Source: Merluccius polli (lineage: Eukaryota > Chordata > Actinopteri > Gadiformes > Merlucciidae). Taken from it: a stretch of 64,000 bases of DNA. The notes below the pieces were generated by a model. The model worked only from the letters and a program-made list of their open reading frames with translations. It made no database searches and was not told the origin of the DNA. The stretch is taken from the NCBI GenBank assembly GCA_030340625.1, contig JAOPHQ010004264.1, forward strand, positions 631,001 to 695,000, read 5' to 3'. Positions 37,598 through 51,400 of the stretch are shown piece after piece (the stretch's first letter is position 1; every line of letters starts with the position of its first letter). A program made the position numbers and the translations under genes.

Positions 37598-39725
37598 AGG
37601 GTTTGGCGGTGTAGCATAATAACTTTGTTCTTATCTTTATTTCTCCCATTTCTCTGCTGTTTTATCAAAGTTTGTGGTCATAATGAAACTGTTGGCTGTC
37701 CTGACCACGGCCACATACGGTGGCCTGAAAGTGCAAAACACAACCGCACATATGAATAACATCACAAAATATGAATAACAATAACAAAAGCAAAACCACA
37801 ATTAACCTGGAAAGGGTGGTCTGAGATTCCATGTCGCTAATTGTCTGTCAATCTGGGGATGACAGTCTGGAAGTTTTCAAAACCAACGCAAAGTAGAGAA
37901 GAGCACAAGCAAGAGAGGCCACAAAAAAGTATTGCCCTTACTGTGGTTTGATCATGTACTGCTGAACCCGTGATGTCGTACTTTTCTCCTGAAAAAGTTT
38001 TGCACACTTCTGTGGGTTTTTGAATATTCATGTGTTGGCATTGAATCTGTTGCACTATACAGTCACACGGCGGGTGCAAACACCTTTAGTTGTTCCCTGC
38101 TCTGTATACTCCTAGACTATTGACACCCCATCCCATTAGCAACTCAGCTCTACCATTCACACCAATACTCTCTAGTTCTACTCACACTACACTCCCAGTC
38201 TGAACATGCATTCTAATCGGACCTTGTGGTCATTGCTCCGCAATTCATTTAATCCAGTCTTTGGATCATTTACAAAAGAAAATGTTTTATATACTAAACT
38301 TGCCAACAATTTTCCAAAACATGTGGGGAGGAAGTGATCCTCACCGCCACCCCGAGGACTGCAATAAAGTAGATGCAAATTGGTTTCAAGCATCCTTCAT
38401 ACTTTGAAAAAGGAATCCTCCTTGGTGTGGAACCATGTACTGAGAGGTAATTTGAAACTCTAGGACTCCCAGAGGACTCAGGGTATAATTTCCAATCAGT
38501 AGCAAATTCTCGCCTAATAGTGTCCAGGTGGACTCTTCAAGCTAGATTTCCCACAGAGAGACCGACATGATTGAAAAATCAGTGCAACTTTGACAGAGCC
38601 ATGTTCGTGGATACACTTTAAAAAAACGTCTCAACTTGTGTCACTCCTCCCACTTAACAGACATTTGAGGATCAAATTTGATTTCCAACAACATACATCC
38701 GAAGATTTGGACATACTTTTATTATACGCTCTTTGAATTTAGACCATTGGTATACATTTATCTACATCAGTACCAAAATGCACATCACATATTCACATCC
38801 ATTAACAACATATTCTATATACATGGCAGCCAAAAAGCACTAACAACTAATCAAAATAAACTGGTTACAGAAAATCCTCATCCAAAGTTTTGAGAAATGA
38901 GCAGAACAACAAAGTAGTACTACTCTGATAAGACTACACCGGTGGTTTGGGGGTATGCAACTTTAGATATATAAATATATACTGTATGAAGATATATGCT
39001 AACTTGGTGTTGAGAATAAACATGAGAAGGCGCAGGACAAGATGTGCACCTTTGCCACTCCCTCGCCATCTGCTGACACCACAGCTGAGCTAACACTCTC
39101 ACTCTGTTGGCTGGTTTTCGCGAGGACAAATTACAAACACTAAATTCTCCATACTGCTGAAAATCGTGTCACAGCTGTGTTTGTTTTGTGGCGTGTTGAA
39201 TTTGACATTGACATTTCTTCTCCACACATATTTGTATATTGACACATTGATATCTGGAATTCAGCTGAAAGCGACTGGTGTTAAAGATGGTTTGTGTCTT
39301 TTCTGTCTTTCACCGTTGCATACCATTGAGTACCTTTGTTATAGACAAATTGAGCGTTTACATGGTTCTTTATTTATTCATGGTATTGTTTTTTTGACGC
39401 TATTGAATTATGGGTAATAGTAGGCAATTCACAATGACATGGGAAATATGAGCTTAAATATGGGCAAAAGTCATGGTTGTCATAGTCATCACCTGTCATA
39501 GTTTGTTTACCCTTTTGAAGTTAACTCTAGTTTTTCACATAAAGCTTTATGGTTGAGATCACGGTCATCTAATTACTGGATAATGATAATACTATATATT
39601 ATGCATAACATGGGCGTAGCTAGTTCTGGCGGTATACTCTAGTCATGCGCCGGCTATCAGCTGAGAGCTAATGTGGTCCACTCAAACGCACGTACACTGA
39701 TAGACGGTCAATTTAAGACCTCCCA
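37598..39725. other. No gene recognised
   Basis: Mixed AT-rich DNA with no supported gene or repeat family. Confidence 0.4.
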
Positions 39726-40698
<973 letters not shown>

Positions 40699-40891
40699 TT
40701 ATTGAGTAGCCGCTTGACTCGCGGCAGAAGACTTCACCGTGGGGAACGAGAGCTCTCTGAAGAAGACCTCAGGCGTCCTCTGAAGAGCCTGGGTGGACGA
40801 CACGAGTGACACTGGAAGGGTGATAGACAGCCCTACGACGCCGCCCAGCAAGAGGTGCTTCACGGCGTCGTCCGTTTGCAGCTCTCCTGGT
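40699..40891 (-). CDS. Terminal coding exon of an unidentified gene (partial)
   Basis: On the minus strand a splice acceptor (TGTATTTTTAG) is followed at 40891 by an open frame of 63 codons and a TAA at 40701-40699. The first base completes a codon split by the intron. The peptide begins PGELQTDDAVKHLLLGG, has a hydrophobic stretch (about residues 12-31, containing VVGLSITLPV) that could span a membrane, and ends KSSAASQAATQ. Third codon positions are strongly G/C-rich (CTG, GTG, GTC, CAG, AAG), whereas the surrounding DNA is AT-rich. That contrast is the main evidence for coding. I do not recognise the family and found no convincing upstream exons or ATG. It could be the last exon of a gene with long introns, or an orphaned relic. 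The strand and frame are more certain than the identity. Confidence 0.55.
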
Positions 40892-42754
40892 CTAAAAATA
40901 CATCCAAATAAAACAGCGTGGAGGCAGATGCAATGTTTCAGATGAATGCAAGAGATGGATAGCTATGTTTGACTTTGCTTTGACATGACATGATGATATA
41001 CACGTATGTGTGCATTTATAAGGTATACTCTACCACTAGACTATATTTTACTAAGGTCAACACACACTGTGAATAATGATAAATGCCAGCATGCACCTTA
41101 TGCAGTTATGCATGAAAGATGGAAATCCATTTCACAATAAGATCCCCACCCCCCTATAAATGCACGTTGCATGAGAAAATGTAGACACGGATGTTCATAA
41201 ATCACATATATAGACCAAAGTCTTCCTCCCCACTCTCCCCTAGCCTTGAATAATAACCATAAACTCAAGACAGTGATCAATCTGCATTGCATTTGCATGC
41301 ATTTACAAACTACTAAAACAACAGTCACCTTTTCTCCTCACTGCCATGCCCATCTAATGCACAGTTGTGCTTAAAGTTAGGCCTGAAGCCAATTTTCCAT
41401 TATACGTACAGCAGGTACAGCTAGAACCCGTGTTCATAACACAGGTTCAGAGTACGGTCCCTGGTTTGCATTTCCATTCATTTTGTTTTTGCTGCGTTAG
41501 AGCCAGTTTCAGCCATTCGGGTACCACACCGTCACTACAGCTCGGATGAGGCGGGAAAGTTTGCATTGCGGCCCTGCTAATGAGCAGGACCGGAGTATCT
41601 CGGGTGTGCTCACGTCGATTGCAGATATGAGAGCTAGACTGGCAGCGAACGGCAAAGCAGCATGAAAGGTCAGTGCGTTCTTAGACACCGCAACACAGCA
41701 TTGACTTAAGAGTCAGCAATTGATCAGTTTCTTTCTATCTCCAGCATTGAGGAATACGCCATTTCACATTCAGCTGTCTGATCTCCTCATGCTGTTGGAA
41801 TAGAATGAACAGAACGAGTAGCAATGCAACCATTATGTCTATATCACTGCACAAGTAAAACTCAAAGTGAGTTCAGTTTGTTGCATTCATCTTGGATTAA
41901 CACACACATGTATGACCACAAACCACGGCAGTGGTAAATGCCACAATGTACCAAAATGAACAAAGCAAACCGAGAGGCCTTTTCTTTCAAGTCACAGCCT
42001 GTGATGAATGGCTTTGGTTCCTAAAATGTCTGTGTTCTCGGAGAGGTCAATAACTCATCTATGATCACGGAGCGTGTCGGTGGTGGTGATGCAGTCTGAT
42101 CAAGACAGTAGACTCAGTGTTCATAGTGTGTCATCGCCAGGCAGAGCATCACACCCTCACATAGCTTCAACAGATGTGTGCGTTTCACACACTTTCATTA
42201 GATATCACAGCGTCTCGGTGGCAAACGTCCGCGCGGTAGTTGCTCCACACATAAATCATTTTGTAATCATGCATTCTATGCAAAGGGGCTGGCATGTTGA
42301 CAAATTAAGCAATGAGGAAGGAACAGAATGCAAGCCGGTGAAATTAAGGACTATAAGATAACTACAGGGCATAAGGCCTGTACAGTACCTTTTGCCACAA
42401 GATACCAAACACCTTGAAGAATGTTTTACTAAAGTTCAGTTTTGTTGTGCTATTGTCTTCATTATTTCTACGCGCATCAATCAACCATTTGTATTTAGAT
42501 ATATTTATTTTTCTACTTTTGTTATTTTATCTGAACAGAACTCGCTAGCATTTTCTTCGACGGAGATCTGGACTTAATTTGGTAGACATATGTTGCCAAA
42601 ATAGAACATCGTTAAGTTTTCCAGGTTAGGACCATATTTTTTGTTGGTTGTTGAAGGAACTAGATTTACATCAAGAAGATGGTAATGAAGGTAGAAAGAG
42701 ACGGTGAGAGAAAACAGAAGGAGAACAAAATAGAATGAATGAGATATTGAAAAC
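40892..42754. other. No gene recognised; possible degraded transposon
   Basis: The segment 41395-41640 (GTACAGCAGGTACAGCTAG ... GGTACCACACCGTCACTAC) resembles a degraded fish DNA transposon, but no terminal repeats could be defined. No upstream exon for the minus-strand frame at 40699 was found here. Confidence 0.3.
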
Positions 42755-42825
42755 ACAGACACACACACACACACATGCACAGACACACACACATACACAC
42801 ACACACACACCCCCCCCCCCTACCT
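42755..42825. repeat. CA array with poly-C end
   Basis: CA tracts interrupted by ATG units end in a run of C at about 42811-42820. Confidence 0.9.
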
Positions 42826-44595
42826 AGACACCTTGCGCACGGGCCCTAATAGGATAGACTCCCCATCACCCGGACACTTTAATAACCATTCTTTATGTTA
42901 TAATAACACAGGGCTTCCCTGCCGTCGAGGGTTTCAATTTCCCCGCCATCATATCTGTAGTGCGGCGGCAGATTAAAGGCCACGCTGCCCTGGACTAAAG
43001 GCAGACTGAGTGAGAGTGCCCTCAGCACGCCACTGCTAGCTGGTAATGAGGCCATTCTCCCAGAGTGGCAGCACTCAGGGGGAACTAATCTCCCTGTGGT
43101 GTGAAAAGTGTTCAAGCATGGAATGCAAAAGGGAGGCAGAGAAAGCCGCTGTGCAGGGAAATGGCAGCAAGATTGACTTCCAGAGCAACACTCCTCCCTC
43201 CCTTATTGGCCATCGTCTGCAGTTGACGGACAATATTTTCTCATTGCAAAAGTTGAATGTCTACCAGCTTTCAGCCGATGAGAGAGCTGTGTGTATGCCA
43301 GTGGGTGTGAGGTGTAGGTATGTGTTTCTGCTCTTCAGTTTAGTACAATTCAGAAATAAGAATCAAATCTTACAATGCAGTTAATAATACATATAAAAGC
43401 CACGGCCTGAACCGTGGCTATAAGGAAGTCTGTCTACGGGTGATGTGGGTAATAGATTATTGGGAAACGTTTTTGGCATTAACAGCTAGAGTAAGAAAGT
43501 GAACCACACACAGGGTAAGTCATTATTTTGTTGTTCTTTGTGTAAGACCTGACATACCTGCTTTATAAACATGTTATGAGTGATATCGAAAGGCCATTAT
43601 ACTATCACTTGTATGCTTGGTAACGGCAGATGATTTAGAAATTAGAAAGCTTCGGTATTAATGAATCATGTTGAGACTACATCAAAATACTGTATGTAAA
43701 GAGACACATGAACACTACACTGTTCATACACTGCATGCATGTGCACATTGAGATGCAAATGGGTCATTTCTACTACCCAGTTCGGTCAATAATGCAAGCA
43801 TTAGAAGCTTTTTTCCACCCTGGTTTTCTTCAATAGACATATTGGAAAATGACTCTAATTCATTGCATTCACCACTGCTCAGCAATAATACCACTGTCTG
43901 ACTATGATTAATAGGACCTTTGAGCATTGGGGATTTCAGATTCAATTCAGACCACATTTGTCTTCAGTAGCCATAGCCCACTGTGGTTATGTCAAATAAA
44001 AGTTTGCAGCAAAATAGCAGAATGACAATATATACAAGCCTTAATACTTAAGACAAAAAAAGCTTAAGTGCAAATTACTAAGTTTGAGGAAAAGTTGTGA
44101 GAGAGCTCCAGAGATACTTTAAATTGATTTATTTAAACAAATGTGGTTGATACAACTATGTTATTGGCATATTTGTATGCACTCATTAAGACTTGCAAAT
44201 CACTTTGTATGTTATGGAAGAGCAATAAGCACATATTCTTTGAAAATATGTGAAAAGCAACAGCAAAAGTATACTGTTTAACACACAGTAATTCATCCAC
44301 ACACTTGTGATACTATTAGAGCAGATTGGCCACTTCTCACCCACTGCCCTGCTTGTGCTGTTTATTTTTGGAGATTAGTTAACTAAAGGTTACAATTTAC
44401 ATTTGGGAAATTTGATTTTGATAGGGCATCTATCAAGGGGTGACATGCAAGAGAATGGTGATTATCTCTATAGCTTGCCACCCAGAATCTCATTACATCA
44501 CTATTGTGAAATAAATAGAACAAAAAGCTAAATAAGAATGTCTGAGCTTCTTTAAACCTAAAATGATGGACAACATAATCTAAAAACGTAAAACA
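42826..44595. other. No gene recognised; complex segment at 42930-43130
   Basis: The segment 42930-43130 is non-repetitive and GC-balanced. A short minus-strand frame there lacks convincing splice sites, and I regard it as possible noncoding conserved DNA. Confidence 0.3.
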
Positions 44596-44716
44596 ACCAT
44601 AACATACCACAGAGGGATGTATCCACTACACACCTACCTAATATCTTGTCAGGAAAATGTCAAAGAGTATATTAATATACATATCGAAATCAGGCCAATA
44701 AACTCGTCTTGTCCTC
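44596..44716. repeat. Unnamed dispersed repeat, copy A
   Basis: Same-orientation match to 60785-60905. Shared blocks are CACAGAGGGATGTATCCACTA, ATCTTGTCA, GT(G/A)TATTAATATACAT, AATAAACTC and GTCTTGT. No coding potential. It is followed at about 44720-44830 by blocks such as GAAATGCATTATGGTA and GGACATACTACATACTAA that look like a further small fish MITE. Confidence 0.65.
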
Positions 44717-44830
44717 CTGTCGAAATGCATTATGGTATTTTTAGTATACTGTTTTTTTGCATGTGTAAATATGATGTTGGACATACTACATACTAATCTC
44801 GCCTATGACACAGTATGCTAGTGTGGAGAT

Positions 44831-45888
44831 TTGGACTGGGCCTCTTTTGCAGCATGTTTTCATTAGCTTCATGCTGGTCGGTTGTTGCAGTAGACACTGT
44901 GTTCCCTCCTGTCTGGCTGCTCTTGGGACTTGTAGTTCTTTCAGGGAACCATCTTGTCTTGTAGTTTTGCAACCAGTAGGAGGGAATGTAATGTCCCTGG
45001 ATGACCACGCCTCTCGTGACAAACGATGGGTTGTGGACGAGCACCACGGGTCCTGGACCAGCACCATGTAGCAGCCATATGTGACTGACTGTTTAAACGC
45101 CTGCTTCACGTTTGTTGATATGTGCGCCAAATACTCATTGACCCATCAGACAATGGAATTAACACATCACATCACTCACAATCACAAATTGAAAACTGAC
45201 ACCCACTTGATTTTGACAATCTTACTTACTTAATTTGCCAATTTTCAAGTTTTGTATAGTCAGGCTTAAGTATGGCTGCCTGAGACGCTAAGAGTGAAGC
45301 TCTACTGGGCACTGGCTTAGAAAGTTTTGAGAAAGGCTGCAGACAACACATTTCCAGTTTTAAATCATGTGCTTTTGAAACCTTGTCAATGTCGGGTAAT
45401 AAAGTTTGTCATTTAAATCACTTTGTAAGTTACTGAAAAATGAAACGACGGGAACACAATTTTTTTCCTTCCGCTGTCCTGAACACACTGTTCTGGTCTG
45501 AACTTGCATCTTGATGAGAAAATCTGCTCTGGCAGCAGAAGCACCCCCCTGTGATTACTTGTGAACAAGATAATTAGGAGTTTAAAGAGTTTGAGGTTGA
45601 AAGAAGTCTAGACAGTGTGAGAGAGAGCTTGTGGTAAAGGGGATGGAGGAGGGGGGGGTACATGGATCTGGCTAGCGAGATGAAGCTTTCTGAAGTAGCG
45701 AAGCTTTCCATCAAACTGCTTTGCTAAATGTACTCAAGGCTTCATGCGCGCACTAAATCCTCTGCTGGTCGAAGAGCGTAAAATATTTTACATATTATAT
45801 ATTACAGGCGACAATAACAATGGAGTATTATTTACCATGAATGGGTGTATTCTACTTGGCAGTGGGCTATGAATGTGCAAAGACAGGG
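44831..45888. other. No gene recognised
   Basis: An open minus-strand frame near 44786-45130 has no family resemblance and ordinary codon usage. I treat it as chance or repeat-derived. Confidence 0.4.
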
Positions 45889-46022
45889 TCTAGCACAGCT
45901 CCGTCGGCTTTTTGGTGCTGGAAACACCAAGTATGTCTGACCAATCACAGCGTGAGGGGCGGAGTCGAAAGCCGGGCTACCTAATGACGACAGAAATGCG
46001 ACGGTTCTGTGTTAGGTAAACA

Positions 46023-46163
46023 ATGGCTGCTGCTGCTGGCGAACGGCTGTCTTTCCACTCGGCTTTGGCCGCGACTCTTCAAGACTTTAAGTTAACATTT
46101 TATTTGAGAAAAGAACAACGAACGGCACTGAAGTCTTTCCTCGAAAATAAATATTTATTCTGA
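46023..46163 (+). pseudogene. N-terminus of transposon-borne RecQ-like helicase
   Basis: A 46-codon frame reads MAAAAGERLSFHSALAATLQ and continues with FYLRKEQRTALKSFLENK. The block KEQRTALKSFL resembles the segment just upstream of the Walker A motif in helicase-like proteins found in fish transposons. The frame stops (TGA at 46161) before any Walker motif, so this is a truncated, non-functional start. The family call is from recalled similarity. Confidence 0.5.
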
Positions 46164-46176
46164 GTTTTGATTAATT

Positions 46177-46206
46177 ACGTAGTCAGAGCCGTCGCTCTGA
46201 CTACGT
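46177..46206. repeat. Perfect 13-bp hairpin
   Basis: ACGTAGTCAGAGC is exactly inverted after the loop CGTC, inside the transposon remnant. Confidence 0.9.
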
Positions 46207-46363
46207 CACCTTCTTCGTTGCTCTGATTGGTTGTAGCGCTATCCTATTGCGTGCAGAGGGAACTTGAAAGACAACCGTTTATCCCGCCCACACTGCCAAT
46301 GGAGCTGATCCAGACCTTACATCTTTCTGATGTGGGTCTGGCTTGCCAGGCTACAAAGACTAG

Positions 46364-47691
46364 GCTGTGGTACACAAACCCCATGATCACAAACTACCAT
46401 CGCTAATTGGTACCAGTGCATTTGTGATGGGGTTCCAATGGAAAGTCATTTGTCAAACTATTGCACCAAGATCTGGGTTGTTGCTTTGTAACAAATCACC
46501 TTACCTCCACAGAATCACCATGCAAAATCCATATGCCACCATCTGCAATAGAAAAAAAATGGCTGACTCATACGGTATTTCTCCCTTGCTATTATACATT
46601 TCATTTAACTTCAAATAGCAAAGAATAAGACATTTTAAATTAATTTTTTTAACAGATACAACATACTGCACAATAATGCTGTTGTTGTGTCTACTGTGCC
46701 CTTCCCCACTGAGGCATGGCGGCGGGTTGACCTTCACAGCCTTTCATGTTCCTTACAGAGGCAGGTCAGTCATGCATTGAACATCACTCCAGAAATCAAC
46801 TAACATTTTCCAGAAAACAGTGACCCAGGTTGGAAAGGTTATCTGTACCCTACTATCACAACCCTGTTCTTGGTCAATGGATCTGTTTCTTGCCTAATTG
46901 TTCTGTGTGACTTGGATGCTTTTTTTTTTCTTGCTCATTGAGTTTGGGAAGATATAGGCTAAGCATGTTTTATTCTTGACAAACGTTCTTGTTCAGATAG
47001 TTTTTCAATGGAGTAAATAGCTGCAGTAGAAACGTTACAGCACAGGTTTAAGCAAACACCCATTCACACAGATCCCTCTTAGCAGATTATGCAAATCTAC
47101 CCCCTTTGAAATGTGCAGCAGTATGGAATACAGCTTGGCCCAGGGAGGGTTCACTGTCAAGATACACAGGGTTCAGTCAGAGGACACGGGAACAAATGAT
47201 CAAAACCAAAATGCAGCCCAATTATTATCTAGAGTTTACCAATTTAAAATTGCAGAATGCCTTCACTGCTGTCCGTCACCTTGTTAGGTGTTGTCATTAA
47301 GACAACACAGCACATCCAATGATCCTTGTCATCTAGGACAAGTAGAGGTGGTAGAAGTACCATGTCAAATGCATTCATTGTGTCAAAGTATGTATGCGTG
47401 GTCTGAAACATATCAAAAAGTAAAAAGTAGCCCACTTAAGTACAGTTTTCTGAGGCATTGAGTCGAGTGTTTGAAATTCTACCCTCAGACAAACTACTGT
47501 GCCAAAGCAGGTCAGTTGGAGAGCAGAAATGTAATCTCACCACACTTAGAGGTGCAAGTGGCAGTGGCGTCCTTCATGATGTGACAGCAGCCGTTCTACC
47601 ATGTTTGGTGCACTCCAGCAGCTAAACTCTATGTTGAACAACATGACGTCACCTACTCCAGTTGACACCACTACTCAACAGGAGACAACAA
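46364..47691. other. No gene recognised
   Basis: AT-rich DNA with no supported feature. Confidence 0.45.
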
Positions 47692-47835
47692 TTAGGGCGG
47701 CCAGACGTCGTCCGGTTTTTCAAAGCCCTGTCCGGCGTCCGGCGCAGCATCAAGCCGGACGCGTATTTGTCCTCCTTTTTGAGACACTAGGCTTGAGGAG
47801 CGGAGTTCAGGACTCTGTGCTGGGACGCAGCTGAG
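47692..47835. mobile_element. hAT end fragment
   Basis: GCGGCCAGACGTCGTCCGG at 47697 closely resembles the left terminus of the neighbouring hAT at 47869 (GTGACCAGACGTCGTC), followed by CCTGTCCGGCGTCCGG. It is a second, separate end of a related element in the same orientation, with no coding sequence. Confidence 0.45.
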
Positions 47836-47867
47836 CACAACGTCCAATGCAGTCACATATCTGGTTT

Positions 47868-48430
47868 AACGTGACCAGACGTCGTCTTTTGCCCGGACAT
47901 TTGTTTTCAAACATGCAACATCGGAATTTCCATTGCGTTCGCTGACCAACTAGTCCCGCCCCCCCCACTCAGTTCTGTTGGCTTTGCTTTGAGTGGCAGT
48001 GAGTAGGGGGAGTTACCTGCATACGGTCTGACTGGAGAGCTGCCGTCATTGGTCGATAGCCTTTTCTGTGCGCTTTTCGGTCAGTCTGCACCTCAGTGGC
48101 GCGAGCAGCTTCCTTGTTTATCAAAGAGAGCGCAGGTACCGGCGGCATCTCTGCAGCTATGCCGAAACGTAAATGCAAGTTCACGGATGAACTAAAAAAG
48201 AAATATCCATGCTTTCGTCTTGGTCGCGATCCACACGAAGCTTGTTATTATTATAGCCACTTTTTTTTTTTTTTTTTAGGTTATTGTTTTAGGCTATAGG
48301 GACAAACATTGAAAACGTTTACTTTAGGCCTGTATTTTCTGTGCGTTTGCACTTTGAGGAAGTGTTTTTTCTATTTTCTGTGTTCGTGTTGCTAAGGGCC
48401 AATAAAGCTCATTTTAATTTCTAGTCACCA
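47868..48430 (+). mobile_element. Deleted hAT element with BED-finger start
   Basis: The left end AACGTGACCAGACGTCGTC and the right end (inverted: GGTGACTAGAAATTAAAATG) share GTGAC(C/T)AGA, consistent with hAT terminal inverted repeats. Inside, a promoter-like GC-rich leader precedes an ATG at 48159. The reading frame degenerates after about 30 codons into a poly-T run. At about 560 bases it is a non-autonomous derivative. Confidence 0.55.
48159..48248 (+). pseudogene. hAT transposase N-terminus, truncated
   Basis: The frame begins MPKRKCKFTDELKKKYPCF, then RLGRDPHEACYYY. It matches the opening of fish hAT transposases that start MPKRKC.F.DEL..K.PCF and continue into a Cys-X2-Cys finger. Here the finger cysteines beyond the first are replaced by Tyr codons and a poly-T run follows. 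Non-functional. Confidence 0.6.
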
Positions 48431-51400
48431 TGACTGTGGACACATTTGTATATGAACATGTGATACACTACTCAATGTCTTTGTGACTAGGAAGGGTAAT
48501 GTCAGGAGGGGCGCTCGTATGTTTTAAACAATGTATTTTGTTTTTTGCAGTAGGTCACAATTGAGCATATCATTTCCACCCTGTACTCTGACCACCAACC
48601 AACAAACAAATGAGCACCTACAGAGAATAGAAAGGAAGTGATAAATAAAATATATCCAACAAAAATAAATAAATATGTACAAAAAAAAAAAATACAATGC
48701 AAATATTATTTAAAAAAAAGTGAGTAGTATCTCAGATCAATGCACAAGCAACTTTATAATAGATTCAATAAATATTTATATTGCTCCAAAATATTATCCT
48801 GTTGAAGTAGGTTACCAACATTGGCATTATGACTTAAAAAGTAAAAAAAAGGATTAAAGACATCTTCAAAAACATTGTGTTTAAGTCTAACAATATAGGT
48901 TATCTTTTCCATTGACATGTTTCAAGCCATTTATTCAAGCCACATTTTAATTTGTGATTCATGCACATTTTTCGAGTTCACTGTAACTGGGGCGCTCATT
49001 TATTAAATTATTATAAACACACCTTACACAACGTGATTCAATTGGAGTCAAGTGATTCAATGATGTTTCATTAGAATGTGTGATTTGACAGGATTGCGTA
49101 GCGACCTACACCAGATGAATAATAACAGATTATATTTAATCATTGTATGCATGTCATTGTTCTGAGCCAAACCTCACCAACCAGTAATCTACTTTGTACA
49201 ATCCAATCCATTTTTTTTTCTTCATGCAAACAATGTACCTCTCAACGTTTGTATTTATTTCGAATCAAAAAATGCATATTAGTGGAAAGCTTTTGGGTCT
49301 CTCAGCTCTCTGGTACTGTTCAATAAAATGGCTTTGTGGACCCTACAGGCAACATGAAGTCCAGGGAGACCGGAGGTAAACAGCAGACCTGGCAAAGCAA
49401 AACCCATTGTTGCCATGAAATGACCCATATCGGAATAATAGCAGTTTAAGTATGCATGAGTTCCACATTAATATGGCTGAAGAGAGACAATGAATTACCA
49501 CAGCATGAGATTATTATTCATATGTTTGACAAATAGGATTGGGGGGAACTGCTGATACACATCCAACTGGGAGACTCAGGTGGTGGAGAAAGAAATAGAA
49601 TGAGTGAGAGCATAATTAATTTGTGTGTCAGCATATCTACTAACTTACGTTCTTCTGAAGATGGCATAGCGGATGATCATTATGTATATTGTGTACAAAT
49701 AAGCTTGTACAACAACTTGATTAGAAACATTTGCTTGGGGATACTGTGTTCCCTTACAGATGATTAGACGCTGTCCTTCATCTATGAGCTGATCCTATTA
49801 ACTGAAGCTTCAACACCATGCTTCCCCATCCTACATTTTGGCTTATATTTTCAATTACCTGTGTTCTTTATGACTTTTATGAACTCTCTCGGAAAGATAG
49901 TAAGGACATTTTACTTGGTGCTCATTTTCAGTAAAGTTGCTCAGTTTTCACTTAAGTTGCTCAAGTTGCTCAGAAACTTAAATTATTACAAATAATTATA
50001 TTGGCTGAACAAGAGCTGGGATCAATGTTATGTTTACTCCAGTGAGAAAATATCAGAAGACCAAAATTGAACACAAAATTGCTAATTGTGGAAAAAGTGT
50101 GGTTTGAGTTTCAGATACCATATACGTATATACATATAGTTTTAAAACTCAAGTTTGTCAGCTATTTGTTGACTTGATTTCCAGTGACTGATGATTGACA
50201 ACTTTTCTCAGTAACTTCAGAGGACAGGAAAACTTACCAAAACAAGATGACATATCAACCCCTTCAGAGGAACAAAGCTCTCTTTGAGACAATGTTGTCA
50301 CCTAAAAGTTGAAATGATGTAAAGAGCCTGCAGGCAGTAGGCGATTTACCTGACAAGCAAATCTCTGCCTAACACACATTTTTACCTCAATGTGCTTGTC
50401 TATAGCCCTACACCTCAAGACTATAGGATAATAATAATTATAAAAACAATAACCAACAGGAGGGCAGGGGGAAAGCAGACGGAAATGTGGAAATGCACAT
50501 TTATTTAAACTAAACAATGTTCATCGGATGGGTTTTGACATAGGATGAACATATAGACATCTTGATTGCCATAGATGCAATGTATGTTTTGTGTATTCTA
50601 ATACCTTCTCAGCACTGGCAGAGCCAACACAGATGTTTCCCTCAGCGAAACACAACACTGTTGTAAAGCACTGCTCAAAGGTCCCCCCATTTGATCAATG
50701 ACATTACAGCGTGATGTAATGAGACATTCGTGGCCAGGGTGCTGTTCTCCTCAAACTCCTTTCAATTGAGCCTCCAGGACCACGTTGATACAAAGTTATT
50801 TGGATTATGGACTGCAGCATCATGTAGCATAGCACACAGATATTTAGCAAAACCAAACAGGCTATCCAGGAAGATGGAGGACTCATTTCATTAGACGTGA
50901 TCATCACCACTCCTCTTCCTTAGGATCAAATGAAAAGATTTGTCAGCCAGAAATGGGGGATTACGAACGCATTGTGACCACGACATATGTCGGCAACACA
51001 ACAAACTTTTTTGGCAACATACAAAACACTGAGCATGACTCCAGCCAAGCGATCTTTCCAGGAGACAGCTGCTCTCGTCAATGACAGGTCCAAGAGCATC
51101 CCAGCGAGATGCAGGCCACAACGAGTGCTGTCTCCAACTCCTCACACATTAAAGGTGCAGTGAGTTTTGTATGTATTTTTTTCTATACCCCAATGTCAAA
51201 AAGCACATGATATACACTATTCTTGTCATCCGTTGCTTTGAGTAGCCCCATTGTTCATATCAGCTATTGCAATTAGGGTTAGGATACATTTCCTTTTTGA
51301 GGTTTGTCATTAAAACATTCTTCAAAATTACACTGTACTCAAATGGGTACAATTGTTTTCATCTCTCAAACTTCAAGTACAATTGTTTTGTTCTCGCTCT

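Larger units (their letters stand above)
45889..46363 (+). mobile_element. Remnant of a fish DNA transposon carrying a RecQ-like helicase start
   Basis: The right end, read inverted, is GTAGCCTGGCAAGCCAGACC, a terminus that I recognise from abundant fish elements. The internal ATG at 46023 opens a short frame like the N-terminus of the RecQ-like helicase proteins carried by such elements. A matching left terminus is not seen, so the copy is 5'-truncated. A 13-bp hairpin sits at 46177-46206. Confidence 0.5.

Noticed and set aside
42879..43115. Minus-strand frame ending in LPPHYRYDGGEIETLDG as a possible exon
   Set aside because: It has no splice acceptor of quality, no coding-like codon bias in its first half and no recognised family. 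It cannot be linked in phase to the exon at 40699.
44786..45130. 114-codon minus-strand frame
   Set aside because: It lies beside dispersed-repeat sequence, has overlapping frames of similar length and shows no domain or codon bias.
50955..51080. Plus-strand frame starting MGDYERIVTTTYVGN
   Set aside because: About 43 codons with neutral codon use and no splice signals or known family. Likely chance.
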